Assembly (NCBI GenBank): GCA_016931595.1
Contig: JAFGEN010000294.1
Location: forward strand, 1 to 39,261
Direction: 5' to 3'
DNA length: 39,261 nucleotides
Source: Candidatus Aminicenantota bacterium
GTDB lineage: Bacteria; Acidobacteriota; Aminicenantia; Aminicenantales; UBA4085
Shown here: positions 8,235 through 19,581 of the stretch, one piece after another
Layout of the letters: each line of letters begins with the position of its first letter
Numbering within the stretch: position 1 is the stretch's first letter
The notes under the pieces: generated by a model
Told to the model about the DNA's origin: nothing
Databases searched by the model: none
What the model saw: the letters and a program-made list of their open reading frames with translations, nothing else
Program-made: the position numbers and the translations under genes

Positions 8235-10055
8235 TTAAAAGACGCGTTCAACCGCGATAGAGAACTTGTCCGGTTCTTTCACCGGAACGAAGAGAAGGGC
8301 GCCTTCGGCGGCGATCTTTCCCTTGGGATCCTTCAAGACCGCCTGGTAGGCCAAGATCTGTCCGCTCGAGACGACGAGGGTGAGATTTCCCTTCAGAGAC
8401 CAGGCCCCTCCGGGGCCCGGAAGCGAAGCGGTGGCGGCCCCGAAATTCAGGAGGGAAGCCTCGCCGACGGCCGTTCCCGTTTGGGACGACCGGATCCAGC
8501 CTCCGTTGGCCAGAGAATAAACAAATTCGGCGGCATCCTCGGATCCCCCCGCTTTGAACTCCGAGCTGAAGCGTTCCGGATGGCCGAGGGGCACCCGGAT
8601 CTCCGCTCCCTCGGCAGACGTTGTTCCGTCGGGACGGATGAGCTTGGCTCTGCGGCCGATCAGGACATTTTCCTTCTTCTGCCAAAGGATTTCGCCGATC
8701 AGGGTCCAGGTCCCTCCCTCTCCGGGCATTTCGGCCTTGGCAAGGCCGTAGTCGAAAATGTTGGACTTGAGGGATTCCGAGTCCGTGGAATTGCGCGTGG
8801 AGCGAATGACCGCTCCTTTGATATTGAACTCGGTATAGTAAACCGGTCCCTGTCCCGCCCGTGCGGATTTCCTCCCGGGCGGGTTGGAAATATCCAGGTT
8901 GTCGAGGCTTATGATCTGTTCGGCGGGTTCGGCCGGAGACATCTCCAGGAACATGACGGCCTGCCGGCTGCCTTTGCGGGCAGCCAGGATGAGGTCGTTG
9001 GTCGCGTCGACCTTGAACGGCACGTCGCCCCCGCCGAAGCGAATCCGTCCGCTGATTTCCCTCTCCGACTTGATGAGAGAATCGGCGTCCATCTCGATGC
9101 GAAAGCCGGCGATCAGATGCGAAACCCGGGACATCGGTTCCAGAATGGAGGACATCATCGTCGCTTTGGATCCAGAGAATTTGAGGCCGCCCTTGAACAC
9201 CCGTTCGATTTCTCTCTTCGCCCGCGCTTCGCTGCCGGTCCGGCCGTGGGGAACCTCAAATCGGGCGACTTGGCCTTCGGGGACTTTTGCATATTGGGTC
9301 AGGTCGGTCACTTCGGTTTCAAAGCAATAATAGCTGACCTGGACCGGGATGAGGCGGCTGCGGATCTTTTCGAGCCGGGCGCCCGCTTCCTTCCTGACCT
9401 CGGCATCCGGGTCGCTCGATTGTGTTTCTTCCAGGAGCGGAATGACTTCCCGGGTATATTTCCCGCCCAGGAGCGTTACGGCCTGCTTCCTTAAATTCGC
9501 ATCGCCCTCCGTTTTAAGGAAATTCCCCAATACGTCCACGACGGTTCTTGAATCCAGGGCGAGAATCGAACGCAGAGCCGCGCTTTTTATTTGGAATCCA
9601 TTTTTGCCGCCGCCGGCCACGACGTCTTCGAGGAATTTCTGTTGATCTTGATCGCCCAGAACGGCCAGGCTGCCGGCGACGGTCACCTGAAATTCGCGGG
9701 CGTCGTCCCGCCAGAGGCTTTCAGGATATTCTTTGACCAGTCGGTCCAAAGCCGTAAAGGCCCGCCGCTTCAGGTCGATGACGGAGGAAGCCTCCTTAGC
9801 CTCGCGGGCCAGGCGGTCCAGGCTTCGGGCCAGCCAGAACAGGGCCTCATCCTTCATTTTGCCGGATGGGTATGTCTTGAGGTAGGACTCCATCCCGGAC
9901 CGGACGCCGGCCCAGTCCCCGGTGAAAACCAGGGCTTTCGCCTTGAAAAAAAGGTCTTGATCCTTGGTTTGGTCCGGAAGATCCGCCCTAGCTGAAAATC
10001 CGGCGAGGAGGAGGATCAATCCTCCAAGGAACATGGTTCGCAAGTGATGTTTCAT
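8235..10055 (-). CDS. Exported TPR/HEAT-repeat protein with duplicated C-terminal unit
   Basis: A 606-residue protein. A signal peptide (MKHHLRTMFLGG, hydrophobic to about residue 22, ending SARA) is followed by a TPR-like helical segment (YPSGKMKDEALFWLARSLDRLA). HEAT-type repeats then occupy about residues 120-240 (IKSAALRSILAL, LRKQAVTLLGG, VRKEAGARLEKI). The C-terminal 180 residues hold two similar units, at about 430-505 and 533-606. Each runs from a FDYG/LNFG strand through PGxGGxW to an AEGAxxxVPxxxPxxF ending. An earlier ATG at 10067 is possible, but GGAG lies 6 bases before the ATG used here. It is placed directly after the anti-sigma gene and before a permease, so it is probably a periplasmic partner of that system. 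Function not recognised. Confidence 0.75.
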   Translation of the reverse strand: MKHHLRTMFLGGLILLLAGFSARADLPDQTKDQDLFFKAKALVFTGDWAGVRSGMESYLKTYPSGKMKDEALFWLARSLDRLAREAKEASSVIDLKRRAFTALDRLVKEYPESLWRDDAREFQVTVAGSLAVLGDQDQQKFLEDVVAGGGKNGFQIKSAALRSILALDSRTVVDVLGNFLKTEGDANLRKQAVTLLGGKYTREVIPLLEETQSSDPDAEVRKEAGARLEKIRSRLIPVQVSYYCFETEVTDLTQYAKVPEGQVARFEVPHGRTGSEARAKREIERVFKGGLKFSGSKATMMSSILEPMSRVSHLIAGFRIEMDADSLIKSEREISGRIRFGGGDVPFKVDATNDLILAARKGSRQAVMFLEMSPAEPAEQIISLDNLDISNPPGRKSARAGQGPVYYTEFNIKGAVIRSTRNSTDSESLKSNIFDYGLAKAEMPGEGGTWTLIGEILWQKKENVLIGRRAKLIRPDGTTSAEGAEIRVPLGHPERFSSEFKAGGSEDAAEFVYSLANGGWIRSSQTGTAVGEASLLNFGAATASLPGPGGAWSLKGNLTLVVSSGQILAYQAVLKDPKGKIAAEGALLFVPVKEPDKFSIAVERVF

Positions 10056-10067
10056 GATCGGCTCCAT

Positions 10068-10784
10068 TCACAGAGTGGTTTTCACGCCGGACAGCTCTCG
10101 CAGTTTCGAACGCATCTGACGCTCGCGGATCATCCGGTCCAGAAGGCCGGCCGATTCGCTGTCTCCGGGATTCAGGTTGGCCATGCTGACCAAGATGTGC
10201 TCCAACTCGTCCAGGAAGCCCCAGAGGGAATCGTCTCCCGTCTCCTCAGCCTTCATTTTCAGTAAATGCGTTTCGGAAATGAGCGAACGAATGCTTTGTT
10301 CCCGAAGTTCCCGGACCTCCGGAGGAAGGGGCGTTTTGCCGCGGTTTAAAAAATCGATCAGCACCGGCTCCAGGGAATCGGCGAAGGCCGGCAGGGGAGT
10401 AGCCGATTCGGACGCGCCGGCCGCCATCAGGGCCGTCTCGGGAACCGGCTGGCGGTTCCTCCGCCCGGCGAGCCAGCCCAGGACGAAGACTGTCAAAAAG
10501 GCCGCCGCGGCATACGCCCAGACTAGGCGCCGTCCGAAGGTCCGGATGACGGGTTTTTTTTCGGGGAAAGCCCCGCGGGCGATGATGTCCCAGGATTTTT
10601 CCCAATCGGGCAGGCGGGGCTCGTCGGCGATCCGGGCCGAAATCCGGAGCTCCGCCGAACGCTCCCAATCCCGGGCGCAGGATGGGCATTCGGCCAGGTG
10701 ATCCCGGAGGGCTATGCTATCGGTCTCGTCCAAGTCTTCCAGGATGCCCACGGTGATCAGGTTTTTGGCTTCGTCGCAGGTCAT
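10068..10784 (-). CDS. Zinc-finger (zf-HC2) anti-sigma factor
   Basis: A 238-residue membrane protein. The N-terminal zinc-binding anti-sigma domain has Cys3 and the H-x3-C-x2-C motif at His29, Cys33 and Cys36 (HLAECPSC). A single transmembrane helix lies at about residues 86-106 (ending VFVLGWLAGRR), and a periplasmic C-terminal domain is mostly helical and charged. Such proteins hold an ECF sigma factor inactive at the membrane until a signal releases it. The ATG overlaps the stop of the sigma gene (ATGA), the usual sigma/anti-sigma arrangement. The long frame extension upstream lies inside the sigma gene and is rejected. The next gene starts just after this stop. Confidence 0.87.
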   Translation of the reverse strand: MTCDEAKNLITVGILEDLDETDSIALRDHLAECPSCARDWERSAELRISARIADEPRLPDWEKSWDIIARGAFPEKKPVIRTFGRRLVWAYAAAAFLTVFVLGWLAGRRNRQPVPETALMAAGASESATPLPAFADSLEPVLIDFLNRGKTPLPPEVRELREQSIRSLISETHLLKMKAEETGDDSLWGFLDELEHILVSMANLNPGDSESAGLLDRMIRERQMRSKLRELSGVKTTL

Positions 10785-11347
10785 GGCTTCCCCCAGGCGG
10801 GTTCGAATTTCTTTCGCAGCTTGCCCACGGCCCGGGCCAGCTGGGTTTTCACGTTGCTTTCGCCGCAGTCCATCCGGACGGCGATTTCCTTGATATTCAG
10901 GTGGTCCCGGAAACGCAGGTCGAAGATGATCCGCTGCCGGGGAGGGAGGCTGTCCTGGGCCGTCCGGACCAAGGCCAGGGCTCGGGATGCGGAAACCACG
11001 TTTTCCGGCGCGGGATCCGAGGATTCGGGTTCCCGGGGCAGGTCGTCCAGGGAGACAGCTCCTCGGCGTTTTTGGGACCTCATTCGCCGCAGGTGGGCGA
11101 CGGCGCAATGCATGCCGATGGTCCCGATCCAGGCGGAAAAGCTCGAATCGGCGGATTCCGCATCGTATGAACTCAGGCCTTTGAACGCCCGGATGAAGGT
11201 CTCCTGCAGGACATCTTCGGCATCCTCGGCCGACCGGGTGTATCGGTAGGCCAGACGGAAGATCCTTTCCCGGTGGCCTTCGTACAGGAGACGGAAGGCG
11301 TCGCGGCTTCCCGCCCGGGCCTGTTGGATGATCTCGTTTTCGGTCAC
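10781..11347 (-). CDS. ECF-type RNA polymerase sigma factor
   Basis: A 188-residue sigma-70 family factor. Region 2 covers about residues 8-90, with AYRYTRSAEDAEDVLQETF, where -10 recognition and core binding sit, and an FSAWIGTIG segment. Region 4 covers about 125-180, with LPPRQRIIFDLRF and the helix-turn-helix KEIAVRMDCGESNVKTQLAR. Regions 1 and 3 are absent, as in ECF factors. The start is GTG; an in-frame TAG two codons upstream excludes a longer protein. No clear Shine-Dalgarno sequence is visible. It begins 42 bases after the stop of the second permease gene, so read-through from the padR operon is possible. Confidence 0.92.
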   Translation of the reverse strand: MTENEIIQQARAGSRDAFRLLYEGHRERIFRLAYRYTRSAEDAEDVLQETFIRAFKGLSSYDAESADSSFSAWIGTIGMHCAVAHLRRMRSQKRRGAVSLDDLPREPESSDPAPENVVSASRALALVRTAQDSLPPRQRIIFDLRFRDHLNIKEIAVRMDCGESNVKTQLARAVGKLRKKFEPAWGKP

Positions 11348-11389
11348 ATTCTATTGAACGCCGAAACGAGGGAAAAAGTCTACAAGCGC

Positions 11390-14050
11390 TTACTCGAACC
11401 GCAGGGCGTCGGCCGGATTGGCGCGGGAGGCCTGAATCGTCTTATAGGAGACCGCCGCCAGGGCGATAGCCAGGGAGAACGCTGTCGCTAACAAGGCAGG
11501 CCCGATCCCCGGTTCGACCCGGTAGGCGAATTCCCGGAGCCAGCGCCCGGCCGCAAAATAAGCCAGGGGAAGTGCGATCATGTTGGCTCCCAAAACCCAG
11601 GCCAGAAACTCCCGGACCTGCAGCAAAACGATCCCGTGGGAGGAGGCTCCAAGGACCTTCCGAATGCCGATTTCCTTCGTCCTCTTTTCGGCGACAAAGG
11701 CGGCCAGGCCGACAAGCCCGAGGCAGGCGGTGAAGAGGGCCAGGATCGTGAACACGCCCAGGATGGAGCGGGTCCGGCGGTCCTGTTGGTAGAAGGCGTC
11801 GTACCGGTCATCAAGGAAGGCATAGGTGAACGGGAACAACCGGTCCGGCACGGCGGTATTCCAGGCGTCCTCCAGGAATTTGAGGGTTTCCGGAATGGCC
11901 GTCGAGCCGATTCTGATGTTCAGATAGGGAAATTGATTTCCGTCATTGGTGAAGACGATGGGCTCGATCGCCCGGCGAAGGGAGGTCTGATGGAAATCCT
12001 TCATCACCCCGATCACCGTGTAGGTTCGCGTTTCGACTTCCCCCTGGGATGACATGGCGGTCATTGTGAGGCGCCTCCCGACTGCCGGGTCGGACCCCAT
12101 CGCCCGAGCCGCTGTTTCGTTGACGACCACGGCCTCGGTCCAGTCCGAAAGGATGTCCCTGGAAAAGAATCGTCCTTCGATCATCTCCGCCCGGAAGGTG
12201 TCGAGAAAGTCCGGGTCGACTTTAGATGGATAGAACGGCGTGTTGTCGTCCGGACGTTTGCCCTCCCAGGTCACCTCGGGCGCCGTTCTCAGGTTGGTTC
12301 CCGGCGGGACCGACTGGCTTGCATTCAGAATCTTTGGGTTGGAATAAACGGCATCCAGAAAGCTTTGTCTGGGCGGGATGGCCAGGGTGACGACCTGATG
12401 TGTATCGATCCCAAGGCTCTTTGTCCGGATGAAGCGCATCTGCATATCGACGACGATGGACCCGAAGATGAAGAATGCGGTCAAGCCGAATTGGAGAAGG
12501 ACGAGGCCTTTTCGCAACGCGGCATGTCCCCGTTCTCCTCCGGCGAAGGTTCCCTTGAGCACCCGGGCCGGTTGAAAGGCGGCGAGGTAAACAGCCGGAT
12601 AACCTCCGGCCAGAAGCCCCGAAAAAAGGGTGACGCCGGCGATAGCCGCCAGAAGCCCCGGCCGAAAGACCCGGGTGAAGGAGAGGATTTTCCCCGAGAG
12701 ACCGTTGAACAGCGGCAGGAACGCCCAGAGCAGGAGCAGGGCCAGGGCGAGTCCAAGGAAGGAGAGGATGATGGATTCGCCCAGGAATTGGCGGACGAGA
12801 TCGGCCCGGCGGGCGCCGGTGACTTTTCGCATGCCGACTTCCTTGGCCCGGTTGGCCGAGCGGGCCGTGGCCAGGTTCATGAAATTGATGCAGGCCAGAA
12901 GGAGGATGGCCGAGGCCGCGATCGCAAACAAAGCCAGGATCGAGGCGCTTCCCTGATGATAATTGTTCAGGTCGAAGGCAAAATCCGACTTCAAATGGAT
13001 GTCTTTGAGGGGCTGAAGGCGGAGGCTGACGTTGGTCTTGTTCATTTTTCGGGACAGGAAACCCGACATCTTGGCCGCCGTCTCGGCCGGGACTGTTTGC
13101 GGCGCCAGGCGGATATAACTGGAGAAGAAGCGGCTGTCCCAACCGGCGAAGTTGACATGGTGGTATTCATGCATATTGACGGCCGGGATTACGCAGGCGA
13201 AATGGAGATGGGAGTTGTCCGGAATGTCCTTGATCATCCCGGTCACGGTATAAGGATCGCGGCCAATGTTCAAAAGCTTGCCCAGCGGATCCTCGTCCCC
13301 GAAGAACCTGCGAGCCAGGCTTTCCGTGACGACGATGGACCTTGGCTCAATCAGGGACGTCTTCGGATTCCCCCTGATGAACGGGAAGGTGAAGAACGTG
13401 AAGAAGGACGGGTCGGCGATGCCGATGACTTCGGTGAAGGAGACCTGATCCCCAAGCCGGACGCCATAGTTGTTGTTGGTCCGAAAGCGGCAAAAATCCG
13501 CGACCTCGGGGAATTCGTCCTTGAGAGCGGGCGCGGCGGGCGTCGGAGCCCGGGCGTCGAGGATGGACGCGTTCTCGTTCCGGGCTTCGGTTATGAGGCG
13601 GTAAATCGAGTCGCCGTCGCGGTGAAAACGGTCGAACCCCGTTTCCTCCGCGATCCAAAGCATCATCAGAATCGAGCAAGCCAAGCCGACGGCCAGCCCG
13701 GCGATGTTGATGAAGGCATAGCCTTTTTGGCGGCGGATCTTGCGCAATGCGACCTGAACATAATTCCAAAGAAGGGCCGGAACGAACCGGGGCGGCTGCC
13801 AGGGCGGACGGGGGGACCGGCGGGTCCTCATGGCTTTATAGAATTCCCGGCCGGAGTCGGCAGCCGGCCCCATGGCCGCGGCGGCTTTCCGGAAGGCCGA
13901 TTCGGGGTCGTTGCCGGCGGAAACGAATCCCTCGATTTCATCCTGAAGCGCGGTTTCGAGTTCCGCCGCCTGGCCGTCCTCGAGGGCAGGATTTCGGCGA
14001 AGGGACTTCTTCCATTCGGCTATGGCGTGTTCAAGGTTGAACATGTTCAT
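11390..14050 (-). CDS. FtsX/MacB-type ABC permease with N-terminal prefix domain
   Basis: An 886-residue permease. Residues 1-80 form a soluble helical prefix (EHAIAEWKKSLRRNPALEDG) of the kind found on permeases encoded beside PadR regulators. A transmembrane helix follows at about 112-134 (GYAFINIAGLAVGLACSILM), then a periplasmic MacB-like domain. The first FtsX block has the coupling motif NRAKEVGMRKVTGAR; the C-terminal FtsX block has KRTKEIGIRKVLGAS. There is no ATPase domain, so it is an orphan permease like the one at 5766-8147 and probably a distant paralogue. GGAGG lies 5 bases before the first ATG; a second ATG is two codons later. It follows padR by 12 bases and is almost certainly co-transcribed with it. 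Substrate unknown. Confidence 0.9.
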   Translation of the reverse strand: MNMFNLEHAIAEWKKSLRRNPALEDGQAAELETALQDEIEGFVSAGNDPESAFRKAAAAMGPAADSGREFYKAMRTRRSPRPPWQPPRFVPALLWNYVQVALRKIRRQKGYAFINIAGLAVGLACSILMMLWIAEETGFDRFHRDGDSIYRLITEARNENASILDARAPTPAAPALKDEFPEVADFCRFRTNNNYGVRLGDQVSFTEVIGIADPSFFTFFTFPFIRGNPKTSLIEPRSIVVTESLARRFFGDEDPLGKLLNIGRDPYTVTGMIKDIPDNSHLHFACVIPAVNMHEYHHVNFAGWDSRFFSSYIRLAPQTVPAETAAKMSGFLSRKMNKTNVSLRLQPLKDIHLKSDFAFDLNNYHQGSASILALFAIAASAILLLACINFMNLATARSANRAKEVGMRKVTGARRADLVRQFLGESIILSFLGLALALLLLWAFLPLFNGLSGKILSFTRVFRPGLLAAIAGVTLFSGLLAGGYPAVYLAAFQPARVLKGTFAGGERGHAALRKGLVLLQFGLTAFFIFGSIVVDMQMRFIRTKSLGIDTHQVVTLAIPPRQSFLDAVYSNPKILNASQSVPPGTNLRTAPEVTWEGKRPDDNTPFYPSKVDPDFLDTFRAEMIEGRFFSRDILSDWTEAVVVNETAARAMGSDPAVGRRLTMTAMSSQGEVETRTYTVIGVMKDFHQTSLRRAIEPIVFTNDGNQFPYLNIRIGSTAIPETLKFLEDAWNTAVPDRLFPFTYAFLDDRYDAFYQQDRRTRSILGVFTILALFTACLGLVGLAAFVAEKRTKEIGIRKVLGASSHGIVLLQVREFLAWVLGANMIALPLAYFAAGRWLREFAYRVEPGIGPALLATAFSLAIALAAVSYKTIQASRANPADALRFE

Positions 14051-14062
14051 CGTCTCCTCCGC

Positions 14063-14401
14063 TCAATCGACGGCCGTCATCGGACCCAGAAGCTTCCGCA
14101 GCGCGTTTTGGACGTTGCGCCAGCGGGCTTTTTCCTCGGCCAGTTCGTCCCGGCCGTGTTCGGTCAGGGTGTAATACTTCCGCATCCGGTTCTCGGGCGA
14201 TGTTTTCCACTCGGACCTGATCAAGCCTTCCCGTTCCATTTGATTGAGGAGGGGATAGAGCATGGTATGGGACCACTCGAGCGTTCCCCCCGAAACCCGG
14301 CGGACGCGCTTGATGATTTGATAGCCGTAGCTTTCGCCGGAAAGAAGCAGGGACAGAATGACCGCCTTGGCCGGGGCGGCGATGAGATCCTTGGAGCTCA
14401 T
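14063..14401 (-). CDS. PadR-family transcriptional regulator
   Basis: A 112-residue winged-helix repressor. The family pattern is clear: AVILSLLLSGESYGYQI for the first helices, then LEWSHTMLYPLLNQMEREGLI for the recognition helix and wing, and a C-terminal dimerisation helix (LAEEKARWRNVQNALRKLL). AAAGGAGG lies just before the ATG at 14401; an earlier in-frame start is not supported. It sits first in an operon with the prefix-domain permease and probably controls it. A perfect inverted repeat just upstream is the likely operator (autoregulation). The ligand is unknown. Confidence 0.92.
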   Translation of the reverse strand: MSSKDLIAAPAKAVILSLLLSGESYGYQIIKRVRRVSGGTLEWSHTMLYPLLNQMEREGLIRSEWKTSPENRMRKYYTLTEHGRDELAEEKARWRNVQNALRKLLGPMTAVD

Positions 14402-14417
14402 TATGAACCTCCTTTGA

Positions 14418-14446
14418 GGCATATGTCAGGATTGATACATATGCAA
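14418..14446 (-). promoter_or_regulatory. Putative PadR operator and promoter
   Basis: A perfect inverted repeat, GCATATGT (14419-14426) and ACATATGC (14437-14444), with a 10-base spacer, 18 bases upstream of the padR ATG. PadR operators are known to be ATGT/ACAT dyads. On the minus strand the repeat overlaps a possible promoter: TTGCAT (14441-14446), 17 bases, then TATGCC (14418-14423). The -10 is poor, so the promoter assignment is weak; the dyad itself is certain. Confidence 0.5.
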
Positions 14447-14572
14447 GAGTTATGCCATAAACGGGTGACCTGTTGACCGGGGTTCGAGTGTGAAAGGGGC
14501 CGACGACCGTTCGAACATGAACGAATTCTGTCCGGAAGCGAACGAGGGAAGGGGGCTAAATACTCCCGATTT

Positions 14573-14992
14573 TCATAACCATTTCGAGCTTTTGAGAAAC
14601 TCCTCCTCGGTCAATCCGCCGGATCCCCACCCGTTTAGAATCTCCTGCCGTTCCGCCGCGACCATCTCCAATCCCACGGTCAGCCGCTCGTTCTGCTCAA
14701 ACAGGGCCCGGATGATCCGGTCCTGGATCTCGTGGGTTGGAAGGGAATCGTGCGATTCCCCGATGAGGATGAAAGGAACCGGCTTCATCTCACGGATCAT
14801 ATCTTCGAAGGAGAGGGGGTTCCCGGTCGCCATGGAAACAATCTGTCCCGGAACGATCTCAACCGTTTGATCCTTGAATCCCGGGTCGCCAAAGGCGAAG
14901 AGCCAACGCGGGTCGAGCGTCTGGCCCGAGATTCCATGGGACAGGAGGAAAAGAAAGGCCAGACCCGATGGGAGCTTCGCCTGCTTCTTCAT
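14573..14992 (-). pseudogene. Truncated ChaN-like (haem-binding uptake / Tiki superfamily) gene
   Basis: A 139-residue reading frame with a signal peptide (MKKQAKLPSG start, LAFLFLLSHGISG core) and the N-terminal part of a ChaN-type domain. PFILIGESHDSLPTHEIQD, the segment TVGLEMVAAERQEILNGW and LTEEEFLKSSKW match the start of that family. Family members are usually about 250-300 residues; here the frame ends at TGA right after KSSKWL. Reading on in the next frame gives GYENREYLAPF, which resembles the following family segment (a Trp-Gly-Tyr then Tyr-x-Pro block). This suggests a frameshift, and the remainder of the domain is missing. An upstream ATG at 15016 is possible. A sequencing error could explain the frameshift but not the missing 3' half. 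Confidence 0.6.
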
Positions 14993-15050
14993 GGCCTCTC
15001 TATTGTAATGGTCCATCCCCGGCGGTCAAGCGTCCGAACGCGGCTGAGCC

Positions 15051-15080
15051 TTGACAGCGGTTTGCGCCTGGAAATATGAT
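15051..15080 (+). promoter_or_regulatory. Sigma-70-like promoter of the first hybrid kinase
   Basis: Consensus -35 TTGACA (15051-15056), an 18-base spacer and -10 TATGAT (15075-15080). A start site near 15087 would give a leader of about 45 bases containing AGGAGG just before the GTG start. It faces away from the truncated ChaN-like gene. Confidence 0.7.
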
Positions 15081-15131
15081 GGTTCCGCCGGAATTTCACA
15101 GGGTTCATGTGGAATATTTCAGGAGGTCTTC

Positions 15132-17969
<2,838 letters not shown>

Positions 17970-17978
17970 TGGCAGGCG

Positions 17979-18006
17979 CTCCGCTCCGTCAGCGGAGGAA
18001 TTTTTT
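17979..18006 (+). terminator. Rho-independent terminator of the first kinase
   Basis: Stem CTCCGCT (17979-17985) and AGCGGAG (17991-17997), loop CCGTC, followed after three bases by a run of six T (18001-18006). It starts 10 bases after the kinase stop codon. It lies partly within the 3' end of the convergent kinase gene, whose final codons form the downstream arm and T-tract. Confidence 0.75.
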
Positions 18007-19548
18007 CAAAACATCGGCCAGGCGGTCGACGTCGACGGGCTTGGTCAAGTAATCGTCCATTCCGGCGGCCATGCCGAGATCCCGCTCGTTGTCCAGGGCA
18101 TGGGCGGTCAAGGCGACGACCGGGACATCGATTTTCCTCTCCCGGATCAGCCGGGTCGCCTCCAGGCCGCTCATGACAGGCATCTGGATATCCATGAGGA
18201 TCAAGTCGTAGGATTTCTTGGCCAGGACTTCGAGCGCTTCGGCGCCGTTTCCGGCAATGTCCACTTCGAGTCCCATTTTCTGAAGGAGCCGGGCGATGAG
18301 CTTCTGGTTAACGGCGTTGTCCTCGACGAGAAGGATGGAGCTTGTCTCCGCCCGCGGCCGCGGGTGAGGACGAGTCGGGGCCGGCTTCGCCGGAGCGGCG
18401 GCCGGAGGAAGCTTGATCGTGTAGTGGAAAACGCAGCCCGGAGTCTCTGCGGGCGCTTCGGGATTGGGGCTCTCGGTCCAGATCCTCCCGCCCATCAACT
18501 CGACGAGGTGCCGGGCGATCGCCGTTCCCAGCCCTGTTCCTCCGTATTTACGGGAAAAGGACGAGTCGACCTGGGAAAACGGCTCGAATAAAAGGCAAAG
18601 CTTATCGGCCGGGATGCCGATGCCCGTGTCGGCGACCCGAATGTGAAGGCCGCCCGGTTCGGGAAAAGCCTCGACCGCGATGCCGCCCCGGGCAGTGAAT
18701 TTTACGGCGTTGTCCAGGATATTCGAAAAGATCTGCTTGAACCGTTCCTCGTCCCCCCGGACAAAGCCATGGATCCCCTGGTGGAACACGGTCCGCAGAG
18801 CGAGTCCCTTTTCCTCCGCAAGCCGCTGGAAGGGAAGGAGAGCCTGCCGCAGAGCCTCAACCGGGGTAAACTCCTTGTCCTGGAGCCCGAGCTGGCCGGC
18901 CCCCAACCGGGTCAGGTCGATCAGGGATTCGACGATGCGCATCAAGGATTTTCCCGAGGACCGGATGATTTCCAGCAATTCCCCTTGCGTCTCCGAGACT
19001 TTGGTCATATCCATCAGGGCGACGGCCGAAAGGATGCCGTTCATCGGGGTTTTCAGCTCGTGGGAGATATTGGCCAGGAACTGGCTCTTGAGCCGTGACG
19101 CTTCATCGGCCGACTCCTTGCTTTTCATGATCTCGCGCTCGATCCGTTTTCGGGCGGTGATGTCGATCATGCTGCCTTCGTAGAAGCCGATCCGTCCTTC
19201 GGCGTCCCGGATGACCCGGGCGTAATCCTCAACCCAGATCTCGCGTCCGTCATAGCGGCGAAGGGAAAATTCATACCGGCGGACGTCGCCGACCTGGAGG
19301 AGAACCTTGGTTTCCTCCTCCCGGTGACCGGGGTTGATGAACAGGTCGGGAACCCTGATGGACATGAGGGTTTCCAGGTCCGGGAACCCCAGCATGGAGA
19401 TCAAGGCATCGTTGGCTAGGAGGATCCGGCCGTCCGGCGTCGAGCGATAGAGGCCGATCGGGATGCTGTTGAAAAGGACTTTAAATTCTTTCGGACGGGC
19501 CACGGTATACTCGTCGCCGTAGCTGCCGGCCGTCTTTTTCCCCTTCAT
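17989..19548 (-). CDS. PAS hybrid histidine kinase with one receiver domain
   Basis: A 519-residue soluble sensor kinase. A PAS domain covers residues 20-132, with GLYRSTPDGR and GFPDLETL. The His-kinase dimerisation domain has acceptor His163 (ISHELKTPMNG). The ATPase domain spans about 260-395, with NILDNAVKFT, DTGIGIP and GGTGLGTAIA. A Pro/Ala-rich linker (about 395-420) leads to a receiver with acceptor Asp453 (LMDIQMPVMSG) and Lys in LTKPVD. The ATG is directly preceded by an in-frame GTG that could also serve; the Shine-Dalgarno is weak. It lies 33 bases downstream of the M20 peptidase gene on the same strand, and its 3' end converges with the larger kinase gene 19 bases away. Signal and partner are unknown. 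Confidence 0.92.
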   Translation of the reverse strand: MKGKKTAGSYGDEYTVARPKEFKVLFNSIPIGLYRSTPDGRILLANDALISMLGFPDLETLMSIRVPDLFINPGHREEETKVLLQVGDVRRYEFSLRRYDGREIWVEDYARVIRDAEGRIGFYEGSMIDITARKRIEREIMKSKESADEASRLKSQFLANISHELKTPMNGILSAVALMDMTKVSETQGELLEIIRSSGKSLMRIVESLIDLTRLGAGQLGLQDKEFTPVEALRQALLPFQRLAEEKGLALRTVFHQGIHGFVRGDEERFKQIFSNILDNAVKFTARGGIAVEAFPEPGGLHIRVADTGIGIPADKLCLLFEPFSQVDSSFSRKYGGTGLGTAIARHLVELMGGRIWTESPNPEAPAETPGCVFHYTIKLPPAAAPAKPAPTRPHPRPRAETSSILLVEDNAVNQKLIARLLQKMGLEVDIAGNGAEALEVLAKKSYDLILMDIQMPVMSGLEATRLIRERKIDVPVVALTAHALDNERDLGMAAGMDDYLTKPVDVDRLADVLKKFLR

Positions 19549-19581
19549 CACCGCCCATTCTAGCGATGGAGGCCGCCGAGG

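Noticed and set aside
12365-14476. 703-codon plus-strand frame opposite the prefix-domain permease
   Set aside because: The translated product is a low-complexity, Gly/Arg/Glu-rich mirror of the permease gene; the permease has clear domain motifs and ribosome-binding site.
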